From contig JAHBXD010000003.1 in assembly GCA_019636695.1 (NCBI GenBank), positions 186,001 to 250,000 of the forward strand: a DNA stretch of 64,000 nt, read 5' to 3'. The position numbers and the translations under genes were made by a program. This document shows, in pieces, positions 45,450 to 54,086 of this stretch; within the stretch, counting starts at the first letter, position 1, and every line of letters begins with the position of its first letter. Under the pieces are notes generated by a model. The model saw only the letters and a program-made list of their open reading frames with translations. It was not told where the DNA came from and did not search any database. Source of the DNA: Phycisphaeraceae bacterium. Lineage in GTDB: Bacteria; Planctomycetota; Phycisphaerae; Phycisphaerales; UBA1924.

Positions 45450-46817
45450 TCACCCCGGGATCGTCATGTACAACGCCACTTCCTCAAAGCGACCCTGATC
45501 TACCCCATCAAACTTGATGGCGACCGAACGCTCCTGGTTGATCCGCTCCCATGTCCGCGCGCTCTCCGCCCGAAGCAGCCGGAAGTAACTCAACCCCACC
45601 TGCGCAGGCAACACCAGCGGCGGATGCCGCTCTTCCTTCAAAGCTACACCACGCACGCGCGCCTGGATCAGGCTCTTGTTCATCAGCTTGAACTCGTCCG
45701 GATGCTCGACAAGTCTCGCCACGCTCCGTGGGTCTTCCCCTGTCTTCACGCCCAGGAAATACTCGTTCGGCCCTGTCAGGTGCTTGTCCTCCAGCTCCGC
45801 CACAAGCACCCCGCCCTCCAGGCGGAACGCAACCTTCAACCACAGACCCTTGTCCACAACCTTCAGGTGCGAGCGGATCTTGGTCGAAAGCTCCGTAAAC
45901 GCCACTGCAGGATTGTCGTGGTCGTATCGCGGAGCCTCAAACGGGTCCGTATCCGGATGCAGCGCTGCCAACCCCCCCAGACAATCGCGAAGCTCAAGGT
46001 ACATGTCAAAAGGGCTGATCGCCCCGCCCGCGGCAACAAGTGAAGGCAAACGCCCCGAAAACCGATTCAGCACCTGCAACTTGAGCATCTGCTGAAAACC
46101 CGCCCCCTTGAGCATGTCGATGCTGAACCCCGCCCGCGTCATCTGAACAACCAGCTCTTTTCGACTGGCTTCGATCTGGTTCGACAAGTCGCGCAGCATA
46201 TCCCGAAGGGTCGGGTTGCCGTCGATCACCAGGCACGAAGGAATAAACCCCGGATCGGCCCGCGGCAATCCCGACTCCTGCCCAGTCCCTCGAGTGATCC
46301 GAAGCAACGGAAGCACTTCCATGTCCGTTCGGTCGTCGGTGTCGAGCATCAGCCTCGCGTTCACCTTGCGGATCTGCATCGGCTGCGGGTTCTCGCCCGT
46401 ATTTTCATCCGCCTGCTCGATCTCGGCGACTCGATACATCCGCTTGGCTCGCCAATCCGCATTCGAACCGGCCTCGATCGTATTTGCCCGGCTGACATAG
46501 AACAGCGGCACGCCCAGGCTCACCGTGAATCCGCGGGCGCTCGAGTTGAAAGTCTGTTCGATTTCCAACGCCGGCAGGTCAGCGCTCTCAGGGACATCCA
46601 CCAGCAACCCGCTCGGCATCACCGCGCGCAGCCTGTCGAACCGCACACGCATGTTCTCCAGTTCGTCGCGGTTGAGTCGAGTCTCCACTACCCCGTAGGC
46701 ATACGGCCGGCCGAGCCGACGTTCCGCCGTCAGGCGCTCCAGCAGCGAACGCTGCATCACCTGAAGGTGATGGGGCTGAAGAAAAAGCCCTTCGTGCCAG
46801 TGCACCTGCGCTGTCAT
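45450..46817 (-). CDS. tssK: Type VI secretion baseplate protein TssK (ImpJ/VasE family)
   Basis: 455 residues from the ATG at 46817 (AGGAGG 5 nt upstream). A GTG at 46853 overlapping the previous stop as GTGA is an alternative that adds 12 unconserved residues. The N-terminus VHWHEGLFLQPHHLQVM is the TssK hallmark. Further family blocks are RFDRLRAVMPSGLLVDVPE and, late in the protein, GVALKEERHPPLVLPAQVGLSYF in two adjacent strands. TssK trimers link the baseplate to the TssL-TssM membrane complex. A gap of 124 bp separates it from tssL. Confidence 0.95.
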   Translation of the reverse strand: MTAQVHWHEGLFLQPHHLQVMQRSLLERLTAERRLGRPYAYGVVETRLNRDELENMRVRFDRLRAVMPSGLLVDVPESADLPALEIEQTFNSSARGFTVSLGVPLFYVSRANTIEAGSNADWRAKRMYRVAEIEQADENTGENPQPMQIRKVNARLMLDTDDRTDMEVLPLLRITRGTGQESGLPRADPGFIPSCLVIDGNPTLRDMLRDLSNQIEASRKELVVQMTRAGFSIDMLKGAGFQQMLKLQVLNRFSGRLPSLVAAGGAISPFDMYLELRDCLGGLAALHPDTDPFEAPRYDHDNPAVAFTELSTKIRSHLKVVDKGLWLKVAFRLEGGVLVAELEDKHLTGPNEYFLGVKTGEDPRSVARLVEHPDEFKLMNKSLIQARVRGVALKEERHPPLVLPAQVGLSYFRLLRAESARTWERINQERSVAIKFDGVDQGRFEEVALYMTIPG

Positions 46818-46849
46818 CCGGTCCTCCTGTCGACTCGCGCTCGATGCGC

Positions 46850-47779
46850 TCACATCTTCCCGTGGCGAAGCAGCTGCTCGGCATGCTCCGCGATGGCCTG
46901 CATCACCTGAACCTCGATCGTCGCCGGGTCAATATTCGAAGCAAGCTGCTCGTACTTCGTCCAGAACTTCTCCGGCCAGCTCTTCCCGAAACTCTTCCCC
47001 TCCATGCGCGCATACTCCTCGACACGCGATGGAGAAATGTTCTCAAACCATTTGTACGCCGCCTGACCGGCCTTGCTCATCGCCATGATCACCGCCGCCG
47101 TAAGGCTCCGAAGCTTCTCAAGTTCCTGCTGAAGCTGCGTCCGTGATACTTCGTCATCGCCGCTCACAAAATGCGCGGCCGAACGCTGAAGCTGCCCACG
47201 CCGCTTCACCGCCGAGTTCGGGGCAAGCTGTGCCCACGTACGCCATGTGACCCGCTCCAGGTTCACCGTCAACTCAAGCAGAAGCGTCAGCATGTCCAGC
47301 ACCCGGCCAGGCTCTGGCCCCCCCTGCGGCCCACCCGCCAGCAACCCGCGAAGTCGACCAAGCGGCTCTTCCGGCCAACTCCCCACTCCGCTCCCGGCAA
47401 GCCCTGCCCGCTCAAGCTCACGTCGAATCGCTATCCGCTTCTCTTCAGGCAACTTCGAAGCCAGCTTGATCAACTGCTCCAGTACCTTCGTGTGATCGCG
47501 CCACTCCCGCATGTCGTCGCCAGATCCACCCGCCGCCGCGGCGACAGGCGCCGACGAACCAACCCCCGAAATGTCGCTATCCCAACTCGGGAAACGCGCT
47601 GCCAGTTGCGCCAGAAACTCACGCCGCTCCGGACCCACGATCCCCGAAACCGCACGCTCAAGTTCCTCCTCCAGATGCTCGCGGCGTGTCTGTTCGTCCA
47701 TGTCCGCCAAGTCGGCCTGGATCGCCCTGAGCCGGTTGGCCGTCCCCTCAACCTGCGACATCAAGTCCTGACTCAGCAC
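46850..47779 (-). CDS. Unknown T6SS-linked protein, first gene of the cluster
   Basis: 309 residues, starting at a GTG preceded by AGAGGG with 6-nt spacing. No signal peptide or membrane span. It is acidic at the N-terminus with predicted helices (EELERAVSGIVGPERREFLA), then a Gly/Ala/Pro-rich linker (about 75-85), a second helical part and a third helical part ending ...AEHAEQLLRHGKM. The C-terminal 120 residues (for example SFGKSWPEKFWTKYEQLA) distantly recall the helical domain found after the FHA domain in T6SS TagH/Fha proteins, but no FHA domain is present. It ends 32 bp before tssK. I infer a cytoplasmic baseplate or regulatory accessory; the family is not identified. Confidence 0.75.
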   Translation of the reverse strand: MLSQDLMSQVEGTANRLRAIQADLADMDEQTRREHLEEELERAVSGIVGPERREFLAQLAARFPSWDSDISGVGSSAPVAAAAGGSGDDMREWRDHTKVLEQLIKLASKLPEEKRIAIRRELERAGLAGSGVGSWPEEPLGRLRGLLAGGPQGGPEPGRVLDMLTLLLELTVNLERVTWRTWAQLAPNSAVKRRGQLQRSAAHFVSGDDEVSRTQLQQELEKLRSLTAAVIMAMSKAGQAAYKWFENISPSRVEEYARMEGKSFGKSWPEKFWTKYEQLASNIDPATIEVQVMQAIAEHAEQLLRHGKM

Positions 47780-48047
47780 GAAACGCCCTCTCGATCAAAA
47801 CCCGTTCCGGGAAATCGCCTAGGGGCATGATAAGTCACAATCGCCGAGTCCGAAAGCCCACCGGCCTACGGCGATCGCTGCGTCCTATCACATGGCTCGC
47901 CCGCAACGCCCCTGACGCCTCTGACGGCTGTGACGCCCAATCCCCCACCTTCCTACCCGCAGACACTCCCTCGCGACCAGTGGCCCACTGCACGCGCCGA
48001 TACCCCTTCGGACCCATTCGCAACAGGATGACCACCGGAGAGTGAAC
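47780..48047. promoter_or_regulatory. Divergent region between the T6SS cluster and a small lipoprotein gene
   Basis: 268 bp with no gene. It must hold the promoter of the - strand T6SS cluster and that of the + strand lipoprotein. On the - strand, TATCAT at 47832-47827 could be a -10 box about 50 bp before the first T6SS gene, with only a poor -35 (CTTTCG) 18 bp further up. No clear + strand promoter was seen; GGAG at 48037-48040 is the lipoprotein ribosome-binding site. Confidence 0.3.
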
Positions 48048-48305
48048 ATGAAGCGCACCCGTCTCGTCTGCCTCGCCCTCGGTGCCGCGGCCCTTACCGG
48101 GTGCGGCGTCTCACCCAGTCTCGACCGCACCTACGGCCAGAACACGTTCTCTCGCGATGCCTACCTCAACGAGTCGGGACGCGCAAATGTCGGCTACGGC
48201 GATGCCCTCGGCATGGCCGTATTCGGCAAGTCCATTACCCTCGCCAAAGCTCGCCAGCACGGTGACGCTGCCTACGCCGGGTTCATCGAGTCGCACCTCG
48301 ACTGA
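48048..48305 (+). CDS. Small lipoprotein of unknown function
   Basis: 85 residues from the ATG at 48048 (GGAG 7 nt upstream; a GTG two codons earlier is possible). The signal peptide ends in ALTGC, a good lipobox, so Cys would be lipidated at about residue 19. The mature part is short, polar and Gly/Ala-rich, with DRTYGQNTFSRDAYLNES and a final FIESHLD; no known domain. It is divergent from the T6SS operon. Size and location could suit an envelope partner of the T6SS membrane complex, but it does not show the TssJ fold length (about 130-150 residues), so I do not assign that role. Confidence 0.7.
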   Translation: MKRTRLVCLALGAAALTGCGVSPSLDRTYGQNTFSRDAYLNESGRANVGYGDALGMAVFGKSITLAKARQHGDAAYAGFIESHLD

Positions 48306-48355
48306 CCCCCGGTTTAGGGAACGCTGACCATCATTTTCATAGAAATCGCACTCCA

Positions 48356-48388
48356 GCGATCACCACCGATCCCAACGGCGGTGATCGC
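48356..48388. terminator. Hairpin after the small lipoprotein gene
   Basis: GCGATCACC and GGTGATCGC form a perfect 9-bp stem around 15 nt. It is located 51 bp after the lipoprotein stop and before the convergent end of the membrane-protein gene at 48454. Only TT follows on the + strand, so it is a weak terminator or mRNA-protecting stem. Confidence 0.5.
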
Positions 48389-48453
48389 TTGACATTGGCC
48401 ACATACACAAAGTCTATTACCCAGACCAGAGAAAACCCTTGTTTTGCTCAACC

Positions 48454-49527
48454 TCACGCGACCAAGCCGTCCTCGGGGAGCGGCGGGGAATCGACATCAG
48501 CCAGCGCACCCGCAACAACCAATCTCAAAAAGCCGGCTGAATGCCCAGGGCTCCACACCGAGATCGCCGCGCCGCCAACCGCGCGGGGGTTGAGCATCTG
48601 GAAACCGCCCGCTCGCTGGGGGAACTCCTCATGATCCTCAGGGAGCAGCACCACGAGCCGGGCAGGGATGAAAACCCAGACTCGCATTCGCCGAAGATCG
48701 AAAGTCTCGACCTGGCCGCGTCCGCGCCCGAGGAAACCAAACTGCAGCCTGTCCAGACGGCCCGGGGCAACCCTCAGGTACGTCGGCCAGCACGCATCGG
48801 CAGCAAATGCGCCGGCGGCGAACGCCCCGAAAAATTGGAACGGGTTTAGCGCCGGCAATATGTTCCGCGGCATCGACGAGCCGAGGACATACAAACCTGT
48901 GAAAACCCCCAGGCCGACTATGCCAAACACAACCCACTGCAGGCGCGTGAAGCCCTTGCTGAACCATGCCCGCACGACCTCGACTTCAAACCCCGTGGAA
49001 CGCATTTCGTGGATCGCATCGCGCAACGTCGTGGCCTGATCAGGTCGCACCACAACCCGAACCCGGGATCTCAAATTGGGCACCATAGGGAAACCCCTTG
49101 CAGGGATTTGCCTTTGCCTGGCACGCCAAGCGCTCCAAAGCCCGATTCCCATACCCGCGATCGCTGCCGCTGTGAAAAACACCAAGTAATACCGCTGGGG
49201 CAACCCAAATGCCTGTCCGAGGCTGACTACAAAGACAAGCCCGAGAAAGGCGACCCCGAGCCAGGCAAAAACCCCGGCCTGATGCCCAAAGCCGCCGCGC
49301 ATTCGGATAGTTACCCCAAAGGAACCCGTGCCGATGTCCACTTCGGGAACCGGAACAGCCGCACGCGCGTCTGCATCGCCCTCGATGACCGTGCTCACAA
49401 TCGGCCCAGCCCCCCCTGAAATGGGGTAATCCAATGGTGGAGTCTCTTCGCCCGCGCGATCCTGACCGAGGAGATCACGAGGCATAATTGGTCCGCTCTG
49501 GCTCCCTGGTGCAGCCTCTGGGAACAT
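48454..49527 (-). CDS. Membrane protein of unknown function
   Basis: 357 residues; an ATG at 49485 is an alternative start 14 codons inside. Neither has a strong ribosome-binding site. An N-terminal cytoplasmic stretch of about 85 residues is followed by two close membrane spans (VFAWLGVAFLGLVFVVSLG and YYLVFFTAAAIAGMGIGLW). A cytoplasmic loop comes next (RSRVRVVVRPDQATTLRDAI), then two further spans (LQWVVFGIVGLGVFTGLYVLG and FFGAFAAGAFAADACW). The last 110 residues form a soluble domain with mixed beta strands. No family is recognised. It is divergent from gyrB, and the two may share the promoter region at about 49530-49680. Confidence 0.65.
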   Translation of the reverse strand: MFPEAAPGSQSGPIMPRDLLGQDRAGEETPPLDYPISGGAGPIVSTVIEGDADARAAVPVPEVDIGTGSFGVTIRMRGGFGHQAGVFAWLGVAFLGLVFVVSLGQAFGLPQRYYLVFFTAAAIAGMGIGLWSAWRARQRQIPARGFPMVPNLRSRVRVVVRPDQATTLRDAIHEMRSTGFEVEVVRAWFSKGFTRLQWVVFGIVGLGVFTGLYVLGSSMPRNILPALNPFQFFGAFAAGAFAADACWPTYLRVAPGRLDRLQFGFLGRGRGQVETFDLRRMRVWVFIPARLVVLLPEDHEEFPQRAGGFQMLNPRAVGGAAISVWSPGHSAGFLRLVVAGALADVDSPPLPEDGLVA

Positions 49528-49688
49528 GGCAATTGCATCCCTTGGAATCCGCTTCGGCCGCTTGCATCCCTACAATCCCGCCAGACGGTTCGGGTCGTGT
49601 GTTCAGTGGTTATTCGGTTTCGGCTACGATGGCCGACACACGCCTTGAACGGTTCTCCGCATTGCGCGATATGCCTCAAGAACCCACT

Positions 49689-52343
49689 ATGTCCACAGCC
49701 ACCTCCCCGCCGAATGACGCCGAGAAGGCCCCCAAAGGCCCCTCGAGCACCAACAACTACAACGCGGATGCCATCAAGGTGCTGGAAGGCCTTGAAGCGG
49801 TGCGAAAGCGCCCGGGGATGTACATCGGCGGCACGGGCTTGAATGCGCTGCATCACCTTGTGTACGAAGTTGTGGATAACTCGATCGATGAAGCGATGGC
49901 CGGGCATGCTTCGACGGTTTCCGTCTCGATTCAGGCCGATGGTTCGTGCCGCGTGATCGACGACGGTCGCGGCATTCCCGTGGAGCCGATCAAGCATGAA
50001 GACCCCGTGCTGAACGGTCGCCCTGCGATCGAAGTGGTGATGACCAAACTTCACGCGGGCGGCAAGTTCGGCCAGGAGGGGTCGGCGTACAAGGTTTCGG
50101 GAGGTTTGCACGGGGTGGGGGTGTCGTGCGTCAACGCCCTCTCTGACTGGCTTGAGGCTGAGGTGTATCGAGACGGCAAAGTATGGCGCATTGCGTTTGA
50201 GCGCGGTCGCGTGAGCGAGCCTCTCTCCCTGGTCGGCCCATTGCCGAAAGACGCCTCGCGTAAGACGGGAACGATGGTTTCGTTTCGCCCGGATGCCTCG
50301 ATCTTTCCCGATGTCACCTTCAACTATCAGACGCTGGCGAACAGGCTGCGTGAGCTTGCCTACCTCAACCCCGGAGTCACGATCCGCCTCTCCGATGAGC
50401 GCGTCGGGCCTGACGGCAAGCCCAAGTCCGATGTATTCAAGGCGGAGAACGGGCTTCTGGAATATGTCACGTTTCTGATGTCCGGCAAGACTGCCGTCTC
50501 GTCGCCCGTATACATCCGGCGCGAAGACCGCGAACGCTCGCTGACTTGCGAAGTCGCGTTTCAATATCACGACGGCTACAACGAAGCCCTGCTCACCTTC
50601 GCCAACAACATCAACAACGTCGACGGAGGCACGCACGCGCAAGGCTTCAAGCTTGCCTTGACGCGCACGCTGAACGCTTATGCCCGCAAGAGCAAGATTC
50701 TGAAAGACAACGACCCCGCGCCCACCGGTGAGGATCTGCGCGAAGGCATCATCGCCATCGTCAGCATCAAACTTCCCGACCCGGCGTTCAATAACCAGCC
50801 GAAAGAGAAACTTCTCAATCCTGAGATCGAGCAGTATGTCTCGCAGGCTGTCGGCGAGGCGCTTGACTCCTGGCTTGAAGAACACCCCGCCGAATCGCGC
50901 CGACTTGTCCAGAAGGGCATCGTCGCGGCCCAGGCTCGCGAGGCGGCCCGCAAGGCACGTGAACTCACCCGACGCAAGAGCGCGCTCGACTCGGGTTCGA
51001 TGCCCCACAAGCTCCGCGACTGCAAGAGCCGCGATGTCGAAAGCTCGGAGATCTTCATCGTCGAAGGTGATTCGGCAGGCGGCAGCGCAACCCAGGGACG
51101 CAACGTCGAAACGCAGGCAATCCTGCCGTTGAAGGGCAAAATTCTCAACGTGGAGAAAGCCCGCATCGACCGCATTCTCGCGTTTGAGGAAATCCGCACG
51201 CTCATCAGCGCTTTGCGTGTCGGCATCGGGCCGGAGTTCGACATCTCACGTTTGCGCTACGGCAAAATCATCATCATGACCGACGCCGATGTCGACGGCA
51301 GCCACATCCGTACGCTGCTGCTCACTTTCTTCTTCCGCCAGATGCCCGAACTGCTCCGCAAGGGGCATATTTACATCGCCCAGCCCCCGCTATATCAGCT
51401 CGCCAAGGGCAAGAAGGTCACGTACGTCCTGAATGACAAGGCGATGAACGACACCCTGTCGTCACTCGCGCTCGACGGCGCCGCCCTTGTCGTTCGCGAT
51501 CTCTCGAATGTGACCGATCGCGGCGGGGAAGCCGGAGAATCTCACCGCATTGAAGGTGACGCCCTGCGTCGCGCGGTGCACCTGTTGCGTCGGCTGAGCG
51601 AACTCGTCGAAATCTCTGAACGCCGGGGCGTGCGCTTCATCGATCTGCTCGCGTCCCGCGCTCACGATCCCGCCGGTCAGCGCCGCCTGCCGACGCATCG
51701 CGTTTCCTGTCGACACGGTGAAACCAACACCGATATCGATGCTTGGAGCGAGCACGAAGCGCACGAGATCGTCACCGCCAAGGCGCTGACCCTGGCCGAC
51801 GATGCCGCAAACGGGGCAACGAACGTCGCCGTCGTTCGCGAACTGCACGAGAACCGCGAGCTTGAGCGCCTGTTCGCCGAGTTGTCGGCCGTCGGTCTGG
51901 ATATCGACGATTACGGGCTTCGCCGGGAAGAGTCGGTGACCGGCGAGAAGCTCCCGGCGAGGTTCTGCTGGATCACCACCTCCGCACAAAAAACCGCCGA
52001 ACCGGAAGAACACCCCGATGGCGACGCCGGCGTTCAGCCGACCTCGGCGCGTTCTGGCGCTCGTTATGTCGAGGCCGCGAATCTGCCCGAGATCCTCTCG
52101 TCGCTGCTCGATATCGGCCGGCGCGGTCTTGAAGTCAAACGCTTCAAGGGTCTCGGCGAGATGGACGCCGAGCAGCTCTGGGAGACGACGATGGATCCTT
52201 CCCGGCGCGTCTTGATGCGCGTGACGTGGGACATGGGCCAGGAGGCGGAGTATCTCTTCACTACGCTCATGGGTGAACATGTCGAGCCGCGCCGAAAATT
52301 CATCGAAGATCATGCCCTTGAAGTGAAAAACCTGGATGTCTGA
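49689..52343 (+). CDS. gyrB: DNA gyrase subunit B
   Basis: 884 residues from the ATG at 49689; in-frame ATGs at 49671 and 49629 are alternatives and none has a clear ribosome-binding site. GyrB provides the ATPase that drives negative supercoiling with GyrA. GHKL motifs are complete: [11 protein letters not shown] (catalytic Glu/Asn), DDGRGIPV, and [15 protein letters not shown]. The transducer domain follows, then the TOPRIM centre with [12 protein letters not shown] and [16 protein letters not shown], and the C-terminal [20 protein letters not shown]. Between LNDKAMN and EVKRFKG lies a long insert of roughly 230 residues, in the place where Gram-negative GyrB has a shorter insert, which accounts for the extra length over E. 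coli (804 aa). ParE is shorter and lacks it, so GyrB is the better call. Confidence 0.95.
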   Translation: MSTATSPPNDAEKAPKGPSSTNNYNADAIKVLEGLEAVRKRPGMYIGGTGLNALHHLVYEVVDNSIDEAMAGHASTVSVSIQADGSCRVIDDGRGIPVEPIKHEDPVLNGRPAIEVVMTKLHAGGKFGQEGSAYKVSGGLHGVGVSCVNALSDWLEAEVYRDGKVWRIAFERGRVSEPLSLVGPLPKDASRKTGTMVSFRPDASIFPDVTFNYQTLANRLRELAYLNPGVTIRLSDERVGPDGKPKSDVFKAENGLLEYVTFLMSGKTAVSSPVYIRREDRERSLTCEVAFQYHDGYNEALLTFANNINNVDGGTHAQGFKLALTRTLNAYARKSKILKDNDPAPTGEDLREGIIAIVSIKLPDPAFNNQPKEKLLNPEIEQYVSQAVGEALDSWLEEHPAESRRLVQKGIVAAQAREAARKARELTRRKSALDSGSMPHKLRDCKSRDVESSEIFIVEGDSAGGSATQGRNVETQAILPLKGKILNVEKARIDRILAFEEIRTLISALRVGIGPEFDISRLRYGKIIIMTDADVDGSHIRTLLLTFFFRQMPELLRKGHIYIAQPPLYQLAKGKKVTYVLNDKAMNDTLSSLALDGAALVVRDLSNVTDRGGEAGESHRIEGDALRRAVHLLRRLSELVEISERRGVRFIDLLASRAHDPAGQRRLPTHRVSCRHGETNTDIDAWSEHEAHEIVTAKALTLADDAANGATNVAVVRELHENRELERLFAELSAVGLDIDDYGLRREESVTGEKLPARFCWITTSAQKTAEPEEHPDGDAGVQPTSARSGARYVEAANLPEILSSLLDIGRRGLEVKRFKGLGEMDAEQLWETTMDPSRRVLMRVTWDMGQEAEYLFTTLMGEHVEPRRKFIEDHALEVKNLDV

Positions 52344-52537
52344 TCCCTCTTCTGACCGGACGCCCGCCCGCGAGCAGCGAGCGAGCCGGAACTCCTCGGA
52401 CGGGGCAGCGCACCAGTTCACTCAGGCGGCACTCTCGGCCTAATCTTGCGTGTCCCTTTCGACCCTCGGGCCTTGAGGGACGCGGTATTGATCCAAGGCG
52501 ACCTGCCTATTCGAGAAGCACGTCGCCTGGATATGTC

Positions 52538-52610
52538 GGGGCGGTAGCTCAATTGGTAGAGCACTAGCTTTGCAAGCTAGGGGTTCGGGGTTCGAGTCCC
52601 CGTCGCTCCA
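52538..52610 (+). tRNA. tRNA-Ala (anticodon TGC)
   Basis: 73 nt fold as a complete cloverleaf: acceptor GGGGCGG pairs with CGCTCC next to discriminator A. The D-arm is GCTCAATTGGTAGAGC. The anticodon stem CTAGC/GCTAG holds loop TTTGCAA with TGC. The T-arm is GGGGTTCGAGTCCCC. The 3' CCA is not encoded. It lies alone between gyrB and a rhodanese gene. TGC reads GCA and, with modification, other Ala codons. Confidence 0.97.
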
Positions 52611-52683
52611 TTCCCTTCCTGCCGACGACGCCGGACCCGGGCGCGCCAATCCCGCGCCTGGACAGCCGATTCAGGAGCGCACC

Positions 52684-53241
52684 ATGACCCTCGCCGATGA
52701 TGCCAAGCCCACTGCCGCACGTACCGAGGTCAGCCCTTCCGAGGTCCGCACGTGGGTGCAAGAAGGCCGCGCCGTGCTGGTCGATGTGCGCGAGCCTGAC
52801 GAGCATGCCCGCGAGCGCATCGACGGCGCCCGGCTGATGCCCTTGTCAGCGTTTGACCCCCAAGAGGCCGCCGCGCTGGCAGGCCATGGGCAGATCGTGG
52901 TTTTCCACTGCAAGAGCGGTCGACGTTCCGCCGACGCCTTCGCCCGGGCCACGTCGTGCGGCGTTCCGGCGGCCAACATGACTGGGGGCATCGACGGCTG
53001 GAAGCAGGCCGGGCTTCCTGTCGAAGTCAACACGCGAGTTTCGCGCATCAGCATCATGCGTCAGGTGCAACTGGTGGTCGGCCTGGGCGTGCTGACGGGT
53101 TCGGCACTCGGGGCGTTTGTACACGTCGGGTTCATCGGCCTCGCGGCGTTCTTCGGAGCCGGCTTGACCTTTGCCGGCGCAACCGGCACTTGCATGCTGG
53201 CGAGCCTGCTGGCCAAGATGCCGTGGAACCGTGCGGCTTGA
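52684..53241 (+). CDS. Rhodanese domain protein with two C-terminal membrane spans (YgaP-like)
   Basis: 185 residues. The rhodanese domain fills residues about 15-115: VLVDVREPDEHARERIDGA, then FHCKSGRRSADA, where Cys76 is the persulfide-forming active site, and GGIDGWKQAGLPVE at its end. The last 60 residues are a DUF2892-type pair of membrane helices (QLVVGLGVLTGSALGAFV and GLAAFFGAGLTFAGATGTCML). The layout equals E. coli YgaP, an inner-membrane sulfurtransferase with the active domain in the cytoplasm. It begins 73 bp after the tRNA gene. The physiological sulfur acceptor is unknown. Confidence 0.9.
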   Translation: MTLADDAKPTAARTEVSPSEVRTWVQEGRAVLVDVREPDEHARERIDGARLMPLSAFDPQEAAALAGHGQIVVFHCKSGRRSADAFARATSCGVPAANMTGGIDGWKQAGLPVEVNTRVSRISIMRQVQLVVGLGVLTGSALGAFVHVGFIGLAAFFGAGLTFAGATGTCMLASLLAKMPWNRAA

Positions 53242-53296
53242 GGCCAGGTACACCTCGTTCGGACGGTGCGTTTCGCCACCCGACTATCATGCCCGG

Positions 53297-54055
53297 ATGA
53301 GCCTCTCTGACGCACCCGCTGTGTATGAGCGCGACGGCGACATCGGCACGCTGACGCTGAATCGCCCCAAGGTGCATAATGCGCTGTCGATCGAGCTGTT
53401 GGCCGATCTGCGCCTGCGGCTGGCCGAGGTCGCCTCAGAACCGCCGAAGGTGCTGATCGTGACGGGCGCCGGTCGCAGCTTCTGCGCGGGGATGGATCTC
53501 AAGCAGGTGCTGGCTCGGCCGGAAGCCCCGCTCGAACTTCTGTCGTCGCTTTCCCGGTGTCTGCTCGCCCTTCGGGCGCTTCCGAGCGTGGTGATCGCCA
53601 AGGTAAACGGTGCCGCGATCGGCGGCGGATGCGGGCTGACGTGCGCCTGCGATTTCGCCGTGACCTTTGAGAGCAATGTCATGGGCTTCCCCGAGGTTGA
53701 TCTCGGAGTCTGCCCGGCAGTGGTCGCCCCGTGGCTGGCACGCAAAATCGGGCACGGCCGCGCGAGAGAGGTGCTGTTGTTGGGCGGCACCTTCGACGGC
53801 CGGCGCGCGAAGGAACTCGGGTTGGTCCGTGAAGCCGCGGCAGACCGCACGATGCTTGATGCGGCGGTCGATTCGCTTGCCAAGACCATTGCCACGGGCG
53901 GAGCCATGGCCCTGCGAGAGACCAAGGCACTCTTGAACACACTCGACGGGTCGTTGGATGCCGACCTTGCCCAACGTGCCGCCGAGCGATCCGCCGCCGT
54001 GCTTGCGACCGAAGAGGCCCGTGTCTCGCTGCAACGACGGTTGGAAAGCCGCTGA
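53297..54055 (+). CDS. Crotonase-family protein, LiuC (methylglutaconyl-CoA hydratase)-like
   Basis: 252 residues from the ATG at 53297. Oxyanion segments are GRSFCAGMDLKQV and NGAAIGGGCGLTCACD. The usual first catalytic Glu (GGGxE) is replaced by Gly, while the second is present in GFPEVDLGVCPAVVAPWL. This combination, and the PAVVAPW segment, resemble the methylglutaconyl-CoA hydratase (LiuC/AUH) branch of the family more than classical crotonase. That enzyme acts in leucine breakdown, but no other leucine-degradation gene is nearby, so the substrate stays open. It precedes folD on the same strand by 31 bp and may be co-transcribed with it. Confidence 0.8.
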   Translation: MSLSDAPAVYERDGDIGTLTLNRPKVHNALSIELLADLRLRLAEVASEPPKVLIVTGAGRSFCAGMDLKQVLARPEAPLELLSSLSRCLLALRALPSVVIAKVNGAAIGGGCGLTCACDFAVTFESNVMGFPEVDLGVCPAVVAPWLARKIGHGRAREVLLLGGTFDGRRAKELGLVREAAADRTMLDAAVDSLAKTIATGGAMALRETKALLNTLDGSLDADLAQRAAERSAAVLATEEARVSLQRRLESR

Positions 54056-54086
54056 GCTGACAACACGCCCATACAGGACCACGCGC

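Noticed and set aside
48048..48305. The small lipoprotein as TssJ of the T6SS membrane complex.
   Set aside because: It is only 85 residues, divergent from the operon and lacks the beta-sandwich length expected of TssJ.
48389..48417. TTGACA followed 17-18 bp later by TCTATT on the + strand, a possible promoter.
   Set aside because: No + strand gene follows before the convergent end at 48454 and the -10 box is poor; an unannotated small RNA is possible but unsupported.
51462..52421. 319-aa open frame on the - strand opposite gyrB.
   Set aside because: It overlaps the highly conserved gyrB 3' half entirely and has no recognisable domain; high GC produces many such frames.
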